A stretch of DNA of 64,000 nt from Pseudophaeobacter flagellatus (GCF_021228235.1 NZ_JAJQRG010000009.1:1-64000), one strand, 5' to 3'. Numbered from the stretch's first letter, positions 43,977 to 53,509 are shown. The notes: generated from the letters alone by a model not told the origin. Numbers and translations are program-made.

Positions 43977-45577
43977 CAAATATTCCTCCGCGTATCTTCA
44001 AGGATCATTGCCGCTGCTTTTTCGCCAATCATGATCGAGGCTGCGTTGGTATTGCCCGTCACAATGCGCGGCATGATCGAGGCATCCGCGACCCGAAGCC
44101 CGTCGATCCCATGGACCTGCAGGCGTGGATCAACCACGGCGTCTGCGCCTGTGCCCATTTTACAGGTGCCAACCGGGTGCAGCAGCGATAGGCCATTGGC
44201 CCGACAATACGCCAGTAGTTCAGCATCTGTTTGCACATTTTCTCCGGGGGAAAGTTCGTAGTCCACACAGTCCGACATTGGGGAAGTTTCTGCAATTTTG
44301 CGTCCGAATTTCAAACCCGCGATTGCGGCGCGTTGATCGGCTTCATCTGCAAAGAAATTAAATTGGATCTCCGGCTTGTCCCGCGCAGACGCACCAGAGA
44401 TCCTGACATGCCCGCGGGAGGACGGGCGCATGTGTTCTGCGAGAATAGTAAACCCGGGAAAAGGGTGAGGCTTGAGCTGTTCATCGGTGCACCATGCCAT
44501 AAAGGTGACCATCATATCGGGGCGGTCAATTTCTGGACCAGAGCAGATGAACGTATTGGAATAGTTGCCATTGTCCGCAAAAGGTCCGGTGCGGAAAAGC
44601 AGATGGCGCAAAAGTTGCAACCCGCCTTTGAACTTGTTGTTATACAGATCATTGACGGTTGAATGTACCGTCGACCGGTATTCGGCACCGATACCAAAAT
44701 GATCCTGCAGGTTCTCGCCAACGCCGGGCATTTCGTGTTTCACGTCGATTCCGTGCTTTTGCAAAAGCGCACCGGGGCCAATGCCGGAAAGCTGCAATAG
44801 TTGTGGTGAGTTGAATGTCCCACCGCTGAGGATGACCTCACGGCGTGCGCGGGCTTCGTGTTTGCCGCGTTTGTCGGTCCATTTCACCCCGGTGGCGCGT
44901 CTGCCATTTAGCGTGACCTTGTAGACCATCGCGTTCAACTGCAGGTCGATGTTATCTTTTGCCTTGCCTTTCAGATAGCCTGCAGCGGTGCTCCAACGCA
45001 TCCCGTTTTTTGTGGTCGTTTGCACGTACCCCGTGCCTTCCTGCTGCGCCCCATTGAAATCGTCATTGTGCGGCACGCCAAGCGCTTCGGAAGCCGCGTG
45101 GAATGCTTCGCCCAATTCGTGCTCTGTGCGAATATCGGAAACTGCTACTGGCCCTCCTGTGCCGTGGAACTTGTCCGCGCCACGTTCTTGATCTTCGCAG
45201 GATTTGAAGAACGGCAAGACATCGTCCCACCCCCAACCGGTGCAGCCATCCTGTTCCCAACCGTCGAAATCTTGAGGTTGGCCGCGCATATAGATCATGC
45301 CGTTGATCGCGCCAGTGCCGCCCAACACCTTGCCGCGCGGTTGGAACAGGCGGCGATTGTTCAGATGCGGCTCGGGCGCGCTTTCATAGCACCAGTTCAC
45401 CTTGGGATTGGCGTAAAGCATAGAGTAGCCCAAGGGAATGTGGATGAACGGATTGCGGTCCTTGCCGCCAGCTTCGAGCAATAGAACCGAATATCCCGCT
45501 TCACCTAACCGCCCAGCGACGGCACATCCAGCTGAGCCAGCTCCGATCACAATGTAGTCGTATTCTGTGCGCGCCAT
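43976..45577 (-). CDS. GMC-family FAD oxidoreductase (choline dehydrogenase-like)
   Basis: 533 residues from the ATG at 45577, preceded by GGAGACAAGA; a longer frame is not credible. FAD motif DYIVIGAGSAGCAVAGRLGE with VLLLEAGGKD, then GKVLGGTGAINGMIYMRGQ, GGTFNSPQLLQLSGIGP, and the C-terminal LLHPVGTCKMG (catalytic His) with NTNAASIMIGEKAA. Family members oxidise alcohols or polyols. Coupled to the Gfo/Idh/MocA gene and divergent from the wHTH-SBP regulator. No signal peptide. Confidence 0.9.
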   Translation of the reverse strand: MARTEYDYIVIGAGSAGCAVAGRLGEAGYSVLLLEAGGKDRNPFIHIPLGYSMLYANPKVNWCYESAPEPHLNNRRLFQPRGKVLGGTGAINGMIYMRGQPQDFDGWEQDGCTGWGWDDVLPFFKSCEDQERGADKFHGTGGPVAVSDIRTEHELGEAFHAASEALGVPHNDDFNGAQQEGTGYVQTTTKNGMRWSTAAGYLKGKAKDNIDLQLNAMVYKVTLNGRRATGVKWTDKRGKHEARARREVILSGGTFNSPQLLQLSGIGPGALLQKHGIDVKHEMPGVGENLQDHFGIGAEYRSTVHSTVNDLYNNKFKGGLQLLRHLLFRTGPFADNGNYSNTFICSGPEIDRPDMMVTFMAWCTDEQLKPHPFPGFTILAEHMRPSSRGHVRISGASARDKPEIQFNFFADEADQRAAIAGLKFGRKIAETSPMSDCVDYELSPGENVQTDAELLAYCRANGLSLLHPVGTCKMGTGADAVVDPRLQVHGIDGLRVADASIMPRIVTGNTNAASIMIGEKAAAMILEDTRRNI

Positions 45578-45652
45578 TCTTGTCTCCGCCGATAAACCTT
45601 TTGGCGACAAGTTGCACCTCGGTGGCCGATTACTGAACACGCAAATTATCAG

Positions 45653-45666
45653 TTTTGGACATAATT
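45653..45666. promoter_or_regulatory. Putative operator TTTTGGACATAATT
   Basis: It lies in the divergent gap between the GMC gene and the wHTH-SBP regulator gene. Similar sequences, TTTTGGATAAAT (48675-48686) and ATTTGGATATTT (complement, 48593-48604), lie between the binding-protein and permease genes. Shared core TTTTGGA.A.AT suggests one regulator. Confidence 0.45.
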
Positions 45667-45736
45667 GCATCTGGCACTCTTTGTCAGGTCTGAAACCATG
45701 GCAAGATAGCTCAGGCAGGATGACAGGGGATATCAA

Positions 45737-47440
45737 ATGACACGTGAGGAACTTCTTCGAATCTTGACCTTTGTGGATTCGAACCGAGAGCTGTCTGAAA
45801 AACGCACAAGTCTTACGACGGTGGATCCGCGATGGAACATTGTGTCTTATGCGATGCGGCGCCATCTGGAGGGGCGGCTGTTGACCGTGACCTCTGCGGC
45901 AATGGCGGCGGACGTACCCTACGGAACCGCCATGCGGCGTATTTCAGAACTTATTGACGAGGGATTGCTGCTAAAGCGCCCCAAATCCCGAACGGGCAAA
46001 TCATTTTCGTTGCATCCGACACGTGCATTGATTGCCGAATTCGAAAGTTTTGCGATGCAATTGAAGGCGATGGTTGGTAATACGTTCGGTTTTACCACTG
46101 GCGACGGGGAAATGAGTGATTTCTATTTTGGTGGCTACTACATGGCATCCAAGACGTTACCCTATCCAAATGCGATGCGTGCGGGTATCGCAGTCGATCG
46201 CAGTTTTCGCATTCTCAGTTCGCTCGATCCCACCTTTCAGACACTTAACGAGTTTTCGTCCAATTTGGACGAACTTTGCGGCACCAATATGGAAATCATT
46301 AATTTGTCGCTTGATGAACTACACTGTGAGATCATGGTGAATGCGCAGCTGCCGGTTTCCAAATACGATCTGGTTGCGGTGGATTTGCCCTGGATTGGGC
46401 AACTTGCCACCGAAGGCCTGATCGAGCCCTTGGATCAAATCATGCTGGAAGAGCGTTATAACCCTTCTGATTTCCACAATGCAGCCTACAAAGGCTCATC
46501 CTGGAACGGTAACCAATATGGTTTGCCCATCCAGCCAACCGCAGAATTGCTTTTTTGCCGCTCTGATTTGTTTGCCGAGGCTGGACTGTCCGCGCCCAGG
46601 ACTACGGAAGAGTTATTGTTGGCGGCGCGTGTCTTGCATCAGTCCAGTTTTAGCATGTCGGGCATTGTCATGAATTTTGGGCGCGGTACGCCGGTTGCGC
46701 ATAGCTTTGTGCAGACCCTGGCGGATTTCGGTCAACCGATCATCAATCTTGATCCGATTGGTGATGATTTCAATATCACTATGATTGAAAAGGAAAACTA
46801 CCGGCCTCGACTGGACAGTGATGTGGCGCGTGAAACGGCAGAATTCCTGTTGGAGCTTGTCAGTTTTTCTCACAAGGAAAGCCTGACCTGCAACTGGGAT
46901 AAAAGGATCAATATTTTCTCCAAAGGCGAGGCAGCAATGACCTATGGCTGGAGCATCCGGGCCGCTGCATTTGAGTTGAACCCGGCCTCTCCGGCCCACG
47001 GAAACGTAAAATTCGTGCCTCACCCACATGGCCCGGGTGCGCGCACCGTGTCACCGATTGGAGGCTTTTCGCTCGCGATGCCTGCAGGGTTGGCACCAAA
47101 GCGCAAGGCGGCCTCTTGGAAGGTCATGGAATACTTGACCCGCCCGGAGATGCTGAAATGGTATGTGCTGAACGGTAATCTCACCAGCCCGCGGTTTTCC
47201 ACCAGCGCGGACCCTGAAGTACAGGCCAGTTCGACCTTGATCAGTGAGGTGGACGCCATGGAGCGGCGCGGTGAACTACAGACCTGGCCTCGTCCACCGA
47301 TCCCGGAATTCAGCAGTCTTCTTAACGTCTTGGGGGATGAGATCCATTTGATGCTACAGGGAACGCAGTCTGTGAAAGAGGCCCTGAGTAAATCTCAAAA
47401 CCGGATCGACGCCATTATGCGCAAAAGCGGTCACTACTGA
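45737..47440 (+). CDS. Winged-helix regulator fused to an ABC solute-binding-protein domain
   Basis: 567 residues, ATG at 45737 after AGGGGAT. The N-terminal about 35-105 is a winged helix: IVSYAMRRHLEGRLLTVTSAAMAADVPYGTAMRRISELIDEGLLLKRPKSRTGKSFSLHP (read in segments). A short FYFGGYYMASK linker leads to a family-1 extracellular-solute-binding-protein domain (about 150-560): DLVAVDLPWIGQLATEGLIEPLD, YGLPIQPTAELLFCRSDLFAEAG, FSKGEAAMTYGWSIRAAAFE, SPIGGFSLAMPAG and VMEYLTRPEMLKW. There is no signal peptide, so the binding domain should act in the cytoplasm as a ligand sensor. It lies between the GMC/dehydrogenase operon and the CUT2 importer and probably controls both. Confidence 0.8.
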   Translation: MTREELLRILTFVDSNRELSEKRTSLTTVDPRWNIVSYAMRRHLEGRLLTVTSAAMAADVPYGTAMRRISELIDEGLLLKRPKSRTGKSFSLHPTRALIAEFESFAMQLKAMVGNTFGFTTGDGEMSDFYFGGYYMASKTLPYPNAMRAGIAVDRSFRILSSLDPTFQTLNEFSSNLDELCGTNMEIINLSLDELHCEIMVNAQLPVSKYDLVAVDLPWIGQLATEGLIEPLDQIMLEERYNPSDFHNAAYKGSSWNGNQYGLPIQPTAELLFCRSDLFAEAGLSAPRTTEELLLAARVLHQSSFSMSGIVMNFGRGTPVAHSFVQTLADFGQPIINLDPIGDDFNITMIEKENYRPRLDSDVARETAEFLLELVSFSHKESLTCNWDKRINIFSKGEAAMTYGWSIRAAAFELNPASPAHGNVKFVPHPHGPGARTVSPIGGFSLAMPAGLAPKRKAASWKVMEYLTRPEMLKWYVLNGNLTSPRFSTSADPEVQASSTLISEVDAMERRGELQTWPRPPIPEFSSLLNVLGDEIHLMLQGTQSVKEALSKSQNRIDAIMRKSGHY

Positions 47441-47446
47441 ACAGAA

Positions 47447-47472
47447 AAGGCCGCGCCCGAGGACGCGGCCTT
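47447..47472. terminator. Bidirectional intrinsic terminator
   Basis: AAGGCCGCG (47447-47455) and CGCGGCCTT (47464-47472) form a strong stem between the converging regulator and binding-protein genes. A/T-rich ends on both sides allow termination in either direction. Confidence 0.75.
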
Positions 47473-47491
47473 GGTTGTCATGCGGCTGCCC

Positions 47492-48481
47492 TTACCAGGA
47501 AGGGCGCCCGAAACTATCTACATTCTCCGGCAGAACTTTTGGCGTTTCGATACCCTGAAGCGACGGCACTTCGATCCCGTTGGCAACCTTGATTGCCGTT
47601 TGGATCGCGAGGATCGCATCATCAATTGGGCTTTGCTTGTTCGAGCCTGAGTGCCAGCCGGACTTCATCGCATCCCAACCTTCGCCGAACTGGTTACATG
47701 TCACTACCTTCACATCTCCCGGTGCTTTACCAGCGCCTTGCAGCGCGCTGATGACACCTAGTCCCATGCCGTCATCAAAAGCATATACGCCGTCGATCTG
47801 GTCGCCAAACTGGGTTAGGAAGGTTTCCATTACGGTCTGTGCCTTCTCACGATTCCACTCGGCTGTCTGGCTGGCCAGAATGTTGATGTTGGGATAATCA
47901 TCGGCCATCTTGTCGAGGAAGCAGTTTTTACGCAGGATCGAAACTGAATATCCCGGCGTCCCCTCAACAACCACAATATCACCTTCGCCACCAAGCGAGT
48001 CGGCAAGCATTTCGGCAGATTGCTCGGCCTGAGCACAGTCGTCGGGACCAGTGTGACTGACGATGTAGCGACGGCCTGCTTCGCCGATGGGCGAATTCGA
48101 CGTTATCACAGGGATACCTGCGCGCGATGCATTACGGATTGCAGGGATAAGCGCATTTTGTGACGTAGGCCAGACGACGAGTGCGTCCATGTTTTGGGAT
48201 GCCATATCCTGAATCTGGTCAAATTGAACGGCCGGGTCGCCTTGAGGGTCCATCACTGTCGCCTGAATACCCAGTTCCTTGGTATAGGCCTCGGCGGTTT
48301 CTGCGTATTTCGCTTGATAGGCGTTTGAGCCGGGATAAAGCAAGGTTATGCCGATGCGGGTTTCCGACAGTGGTTTTTTCAATTCACCGCCTAACCATTC
48401 TGGCGCGTCCTCTGCAAATGCGGCACCTGCGCTGAATGCCACAGCGGTGGCGAGACCGAGTGCTTTGGTCCAATAAATCAT
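47492..48481 (-). CDS. CUT2-type sugar ABC transporter substrate-binding protein
   Basis: 329 residues from the ATG at 48481 after GAGGAGG. Signal peptide (LGLATAVAFSAGAAFAED), then a periplasmic-binding-protein 4 (RbsB-like) fold: RIGITLLYPGSNAYQAKYAE, DALVVWPTSQNALIPAIRNA, IPVITSNSPIG, GVYAFDDGMGLGVISALQGAG and VVTCNQFGEGWDAMKSG. It captures a sugar or polyol. Divergent from the two permease genes and ATPase it must serve; ends beside a shared terminator. About 30% resembles the paralogous binding protein at 58131 by eye. Confidence 0.9.
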   Translation of the reverse strand: MIYWTKALGLATAVAFSAGAAFAEDAPEWLGGELKKPLSETRIGITLLYPGSNAYQAKYAETAEAYTKELGIQATVMDPQGDPAVQFDQIQDMASQNMDALVVWPTSQNALIPAIRNASRAGIPVITSNSPIGEAGRRYIVSHTGPDDCAQAEQSAEMLADSLGGEGDIVVVEGTPGYSVSILRKNCFLDKMADDYPNINILASQTAEWNREKAQTVMETFLTQFGDQIDGVYAFDDGMGLGVISALQGAGKAPGDVKVVTCNQFGEGWDAMKSGWHSGSNKQSPIDDAILAIQTAIKVANGIEVPSLQGIETPKVLPENVDSFGRPSW

Positions 48482-48592
48482 GAGTTCCTCCTCTGAATGC
48501 CACCATTTTTCCAGTGCGTGACCCCCGTTGGCAGCATTGGCGGGGTGCTTGTCCTCAAGTGTTCTGCAGATCACAACAGCGCTCAATCGTAG

Positions 48593-48686
48593 AAATATCC
48601 AAATCTGATTTTTCCACATTGGCTTTAGTAGCACGATCGCAAGTCCGCGCGCTTCAAAAAGGTCGAAAGATTCATTTTGGATAAAT
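48593..48686. promoter_or_regulatory. Control region with TTTTGGA-type sites between binding-protein and permease genes
   Basis: AAATATCCAAAT at 48593-48604 and TTTTGGATAAAT at 48675-48686 form an inverted pair about 80 bp apart in the 263-bp divergent gap. They match the site at 45653-45666. They fit binding by the wHTH-SBP regulator, controlling both directions. Confidence 0.45.
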
Positions 48687-48744
48687 CGGCCGTATCTCGT
48701 GAAATATGGGTTGCCTATCGTTGGATCAGGGAGGACGTTTTACT

Positions 48745-49698
48745 ATGCAGCAATCGATCAATACCGTCCTAAGACGTCATGGGCTGATTTTGGGCTTTCT
48801 CGTATTTTTGGCAGCGGTTGCCCTTAGTGCAGATGCATTTCTGACGCCGGGCAATATCCTTGATGTCCTACGGCAGGTTTCAATAACAGGAATGATGGCG
48901 CTTGGCGTGACTTTTGTCGTGTTGACGGGGCGCCTGGATCTTTCGGTGGGGTCGCTTCTGACGCTGCTCACCGTGATTGTTGTGGATCAGCACAACATTG
49001 CAGGGCCCTTTCCAGCGATTATCATGACGCTCGGTGCGGGGATACTCATCGGTGCATTCAATGGGATTTTGGTGGGGTTTGTCGGATTGAACGCGTTGAT
49101 CGTGACTCTGGCAATGTTATCATTTTTACAAGGGCTTGTGCTATTTTACTCGGGTGGTTCCAACGTGAATGTGCAGGACGCGCAGAACACCTGGTTTGCC
49201 GTCTTTGGACGCGGTGATTTTCTGGGCCTACCAGTTCCGGTGATCCTTTTCCTTCTGGGTGCGATCATTGCCGGACTCGTGCTTCAATACACGACCTTCG
49301 GACGCCGCGTTTACGCTGTGGGCGGCAATGAAACCGCAAGCGTCTTTTCCGGGGTGGATGCCCGCTGGACTGTGTTCTGGACCTATGTGCTGTCGGGCCT
49401 CACCACTGGGTTCGCGGCGATCATCATGGGGAGCCGAGTTATGGGGGCACAAAACACGATCGGGCAGGGGTATGAGCTGACGGTTCTGGCCGGTGTGATC
49501 CTTGGCGGTACGTCGTTGCTGGGTGGGTCTGGAAGCATCTGGCGGACGGTGATCGGCATTTCGATGCTTGGTTTTATCCAAAATGGTCTGCTGCTGCTTG
49601 GGTTCGCCTACTATGTGCAGTGGCTTGTGACTTGGGCGGTTATCATCATTGCGGTTTGGATTGATCTGGGCGCAAAACGCGGGAGGGTTTTCGCATGA
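48745..49698 (+). CDS. CUT2 ABC transporter permease (RbsC-like), first
   Basis: 317 residues; the ATG at 48745 follows GGGAGGA. Around nine hydrophobic segments with family motifs GMMALGVTFVVLTGRLDLSVGSLLTL, GFVGLNALIVTLAMLSFLQG, TTFGRRVYAVGGNETASVFSGV and TVLAGVILGGTSLLGGSGSIW (in segments). It forms the channel with the second permease. The stop overlaps the next start (ATGA). Confidence 0.92.
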   Translation: MQQSINTVLRRHGLILGFLVFLAAVALSADAFLTPGNILDVLRQVSITGMMALGVTFVVLTGRLDLSVGSLLTLLTVIVVDQHNIAGPFPAIIMTLGAGILIGAFNGILVGFVGLNALIVTLAMLSFLQGLVLFYSGGSNVNVQDAQNTWFAVFGRGDFLGLPVPVILFLLGAIIAGLVLQYTTFGRRVYAVGGNETASVFSGVDARWTVFWTYVLSGLTTGFAAIIMGSRVMGAQNTIGQGYELTVLAGVILGGTSLLGGSGSIWRTVIGISMLGFIQNGLLLLGFAYYVQWLVTWAVIIIAVWIDLGAKRGRVFA

Positions 49699-50672
49699 GC
49701 CACACTATGGACTCTCGGCCGAACAGGGCGTTAAGCGCGGCGCTGTCATGGCTGCTAAGAAATCACATCTGGGTGTTTCTGGCACTTACGGTGGTGGTGT
49801 TTTCGGTGGCCAGCCCGTATTTTTTGACCGTTCACAATATTGGTAACATTTTAACCCAAGGCGCATTTATCGGTATTCTTGCCATTGGCATGACCATGGT
49901 CATGATCGACGGCGAGATTGACCTGTCGGTTGGTGCAATTCTTGCGCTGGCCTCGGCATTGGCGATCGGATTGCAGGATCATATGGGCGTCTGGCCTGCA
50001 ATCTGTCTTGGGCTGTTGTCCGGGGCCGCGCTGGGTTTTGTGAACGGCACTCTGGTCGCTCTGTCAGGCATGCATTCCTTTGTGGTGACACTTGGCGCGC
50101 TTATTGGCATTCGTGGGCTGGTGTTTGTCTATACCGGTGAAAATGCCCTGATGGTGCAGGATTTCAGCTATACTGAAATTCCGGAAATCTACATTGGCCC
50201 AATCTCGATTACTGCGATCATCTTTTTCGCGATGGCGCTATTTTTCCAATGGGTGCTGTCAAGCACGCGCCACGGGCGCGAAACCTATGCTGTGGGCGAT
50301 AATATCGAGGCTGCGCATGGCGCTGGCATCAACGTCAAACGACACAAGATCATCAATTTCACCATTTGTGGCACACTCGCGGCGGTCTGCGGAATCCTTC
50401 TGTCGATGCGACTTGGCACGGCCGAACCCAATGCTGGCAAGGTTTGGGAGCTTTGGACAATCATTGCCGTTGTTCTGGGCGGCATACGTCTTCAGGGCGG
50501 ATTTGGCAGTATGTGGATGACCATTGGCGGCGTGCTGACACTGGCTGTCCTGCGCAATGGGCTTCGTTTGCTCAATACACCTAACTACGTTGAGCTGATG
50601 GTGATGGGCGCGGTACTTGTGCTGGCGCTGGTATTGGACAAATTGCTGAACCATGGGGGAGATGAGCGATGA
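49695..50672 (+). CDS. CUT2 ABC transporter permease (RbsC-like), second
   Basis: 325 residues with the same family motifs: GILAIGMTMVMIDGEIDLSVGAIL, SGMHSFVVTLGALIGIRGLV, RHGRETYAVGDNIEAAHGAGI and WTIIAVVLGGIRLQGGFGSM. Two different permeases suggest a heterodimeric channel. Overlaps both neighbours by 4 bp, so co-translated. Confidence 0.92.
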   Translation: MSHTMDSRPNRALSAALSWLLRNHIWVFLALTVVVFSVASPYFLTVHNIGNILTQGAFIGILAIGMTMVMIDGEIDLSVGAILALASALAIGLQDHMGVWPAICLGLLSGAALGFVNGTLVALSGMHSFVVTLGALIGIRGLVFVYTGENALMVQDFSYTEIPEIYIGPISITAIIFFAMALFFQWVLSSTRHGRETYAVGDNIEAAHGAGINVKRHKIINFTICGTLAAVCGILLSMRLGTAEPNAGKVWELWTIIAVVLGGIRLQGGFGSMWMTIGGVLTLAVLRNGLRLLNTPNYVELMVMGAVLVLALVLDKLLNHGGDER

Positions 50673-52174
50673 ATGCCGCTATTCTTAAGGTTAAGGGTAT
50701 CACCAAGGTGTTCCCTGGGGTCAAAGCGCTAGACAACGTCAGCTTTGATATCCGTCCCGGAGAGGTTCATGCGCTGGTTGGGGAAAACGGTGCAGGGAAA
50801 TCGACCCTGATGAAGGTTCTGGCCGGGCTACACAAACCTGATGGCGGAGAGATCATCTATCAGGGTGAGCCGATACAGGTGGCGGGACCGCTGGATGCAA
50901 GACAAAAGGGCATCCTGCTGATTCATCAGGAACTGTCACTGTCGCCGGAATTGTCAGTTGCCGAGAATATCTATTTGGGGGCTTGGCCGACCAATCGGTT
51001 TGGTGTGCTGAAAAAGCGTGAGCTGCGCCGCGATGCATCCCGCGCGCTTGAGGCACTGGGATGCGGGTTTGGGCCCGATGTAAGGGTAGGGACCCTTTCT
51101 GTTGCCATGCAGCAAATGGTCGAGATTGCGCGTGCCGAGGCCTTTAGCGCGAATGTCGTGATCTTTGATGAACCGACCGCATCGCTGACGGACAACGAGA
51201 AAGATCAGCTGTTCCAGACCATACGGGGGTTGAAAGCGCGCGGTGTGGGCATTGTCTATATCTCGCATAAGATGGACGAGATTTTTGACATCACCGACAG
51301 GATCACTGTGTTGCGTGATGGTCAAGTGCAAGGCACGGTAGAGACCCAAGACACCGGTCTGAACCAGGTTACGCGCATGATGATCGGGCGTACGCTTGAT
51401 GCCTATTTCGTCAAGGCTAAGGAAATGTTCGGGGCAAAAGTGCTGTCTGTCGATGGTCTGAGCAAAAATGGTCAGTTCAGCGATGTTTCTTTCTCGGTTC
51501 GCGAAGGTGAAGTTCTTGGGCTGTACGGCCTTGTCGGTGCGGGACGCTCGGAATTGGTTGAAGCCATTTTTGGTGTGCGTCGCGCTGACGCGGGCACGAT
51601 TTTTTGGAAAGGTGCGCCGATCGAGCTTCCCACCCCGCGTCAAGCCATCGATATGGGCATGGCACTGGTTCCTGAAAGCCGTAAGGAACAGGGGTTGGTC
51701 CTGATGATGGGGGGACGTGAAAACACCTCGCTGCCGCATCTGAAACAGTTTTCCGAAATGGCTGTAATGAGCCGGTCGAAGGAATTGGCCACCTATGAGA
51801 AATACCAATCGGCGCTTGCGATCAAGACGACCGGACCGGATCAGGCAATGTCGCAACTGTCAGGCGGCAACCAGCAGAAATTCGTGCTGGCGAAATGGCT
51901 CTGCGCTGAGCCCAAGCTGATCATCCTTGATGAGCCAACACGGGGCATTGATGTGGGGTCCAAATCAGCGATCCACGAATTGATCGCCGAGCTGGCGGAA
52001 AAAGGGCTGGCCGTAATCGTGATTTCTTCGGAAATGCCTGAGGTGCTGGGCGTCAGCCATCGCGTTTTGACCATGTCCGAAGGCGCCGTCGTGGCTGAGT
52101 TCAAAGGCGACGACATGACGGAAGAAAACCTGATCGACGCCGTCTCTCATCATCGCGGTTCTGACGCGGCTTAG
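50669..52174 (+). CDS. CUT2 ABC transporter ATPase (RbsA-like, two nucleotide-binding domains)
   Basis: 501 residues, the double-domain size of CUT2 ATPases. The first domain has Walker A GENGAGKSTLMKVL, Walker B VVIFDEPTASLT and VGIVYISHKMDEIF. The second has the degenerate loop GLVGAGRSELVEAIFG, signature LSGGNQQKFVLAKWL and Walker B LIILDEPTRGIDVGSK. It energises both permeases. Last transporter gene, followed by the dehydrogenase gene. Confidence 0.95.
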   Translation: MNAAILKVKGITKVFPGVKALDNVSFDIRPGEVHALVGENGAGKSTLMKVLAGLHKPDGGEIIYQGEPIQVAGPLDARQKGILLIHQELSLSPELSVAENIYLGAWPTNRFGVLKKRELRRDASRALEALGCGFGPDVRVGTLSVAMQQMVEIARAEAFSANVVIFDEPTASLTDNEKDQLFQTIRGLKARGVGIVYISHKMDEIFDITDRITVLRDGQVQGTVETQDTGLNQVTRMMIGRTLDAYFVKAKEMFGAKVLSVDGLSKNGQFSDVSFSVREGEVLGLYGLVGAGRSELVEAIFGVRRADAGTIFWKGAPIELPTPRQAIDMGMALVPESRKEQGLVLMMGGRENTSLPHLKQFSEMAVMSRSKELATYEKYQSALAIKTTGPDQAMSQLSGGNQQKFVLAKWLCAEPKLIILDEPTRGIDVGSKSAIHELIAELAEKGLAVIVISSEMPEVLGVSHRVLTMSEGAVVAEFKGDDMTEENLIDAVSHHRGSDAA

Positions 52175-52198
52175 GCCAAAAAACAAAGAGGGCAAGAC

Positions 52199-53314
52199 AT
52201 GGGTAAATCGGAGATCGGGATAGGACTTGTTGGGTCAGGCTTCATGGGACGTTGCCATGCGAATGCGTTCCGCTCTGTTTCAGGCCTGTTTGATGTGCAG
52301 GCTGAACCGCGCTTGCGCGTGCTGGCGGATATCAATGATGAAATCGCACGCGATGCGGCGCAAACTCTTGGCTTTGAGCAGTCAACCGGAGATTGGGCAA
52401 CGCTTGTCAATGATAAGGGCGTTGATATCGTTGCTATCACTGCACCGAATATATTTCATGCACCGATTGCCTTTGCTGCGATCAAGGCCGGTAAAACGGT
52501 CTACTGCGAGAAACCGCTTTCAACCACAGCAGCCATCGCACTGGAAATGACCCAAGCCGCCGAGGCCGCAGGCATTGTGACCATGGTGGGCTTCAACTTT
52601 CAGCGCAATCCGATGATAAAATTAGCGCGGGAGATTATCACATCGGGCGAGATTGGTGAGGTTACAGGCTTTCGTGGGCGTCACGCCGAAAACTACATGT
52701 TCGATCCGAACGTGCCCCATTCTTTCCGTACGGATATTCAGGGCGGCGGTGCTTTGGCCGACATTGGCAGCCATATTATCTCGATGGCGCGTTATCTGCT
52801 GGGGCCAATGGCAGAGGTTCAGGCGGATTGCCGGACAATCCACCCAACACGGCCCAAGTCCCATCGTACGACAGAGCGCGCGGCCGTTGAGGTTGATGAC
52901 ATGACCCATGCGCTGGTTCGCTTTCAATCCGGGGTGAGCGGCAGTCTGGAGGCCAATTGGGCAGCGACTGCGCGCACGATGGACCTGTCTTGGGAAATTA
53001 CCGGTACAAAGGGAGCACTGGCGTTCACCCAAGAGCGTATGAACGAGCTTGCCTTTTGGTCTGGTCAGCCCGGACGGAGTGGCTACACGAAAATAGAGGC
53101 AGGTCCGGCGCATCCGCCGTACGGCCAATTCTGCCCGGCACCGGGCCATCACCTGGGGTTTAACGACCTCAAGGTGATCGAGGTGGCCGAATTGCTGGCT
53201 GCGCATAGTGGTGGTGTTACCTGTGGCCCCGATTTTCGCGAGGCCTATGAAGTTCAAAGAACCGTAGAAGCGATGCAGCAATCGCATGCAAGCAGGCAGT
53301 GGGTTTGCCTCTGA
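52199..53314 (+). CDS. Gfo/Idh/MocA-family dehydrogenase
   Basis: 371 residues. NAD(P) motif IGLVGSGFMGRCHANAF, DIVAITAPNIFHAPIAF, catalytic YCEKPLSTT, substrate domain MVGFNFQRNPM, GGGALADIGSHIISMARYLLG (conserved D..H) and VSGSLEANWAA. It is co-oriented with the importer genes and starts 24 bp after them; it probably starts catabolism of the imported sugar or cyclitol. Distinct from the enzyme at 42966, so two oxidation steps or two substrates are likely. Confidence 0.9.
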   Translation: MGKSEIGIGLVGSGFMGRCHANAFRSVSGLFDVQAEPRLRVLADINDEIARDAAQTLGFEQSTGDWATLVNDKGVDIVAITAPNIFHAPIAFAAIKAGKTVYCEKPLSTTAAIALEMTQAAEAAGIVTMVGFNFQRNPMIKLAREIITSGEIGEVTGFRGRHAENYMFDPNVPHSFRTDIQGGGALADIGSHIISMARYLLGPMAEVQADCRTIHPTRPKSHRTTERAAVEVDDMTHALVRFQSGVSGSLEANWAATARTMDLSWEITGTKGALAFTQERMNELAFWSGQPGRSGYTKIEAGPAHPPYGQFCPAPGHHLGFNDLKVIEVAELLAAHSGGVTCGPDFREAYEVQRTVEAMQQSHASRQWVCL

Positions 53315-53328
53315 GGCTGGGGCACACC

Positions 53329-53352
53329 TTTGGTGCTTTGGTGCTTTGGTGC
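53329..53352 (+). repeat. Three tandem copies of TTTGGTGC
   Basis: An exact 8-bp unit is repeated three times, 15 bp after the dehydrogenase stop. A simple tandem repeat, probably from slippage. Confidence 0.8.
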
Positions 53353-53509
53353 GGGTGTCCTTTCCCCCAAAGCCGGGCCGCTTTTTCATGGCTATGATCC
53401 CGCGTAGATTCAAAAGTGCACTCTGCGAAATCAAATGCGGCAGGTGTCGACAAAAAGGGTCGTCAAGATCCGCGTGCTGTCCATAGTGCGCCACGGCGGA
53501 TGATCTTGG

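Noticed and set aside
53329-53352. Short tandem repeats as a possible CRISPR
   Set aside because: The unit is 8 bp with no spacers; no CRISPR array is seen anywhere in the window.
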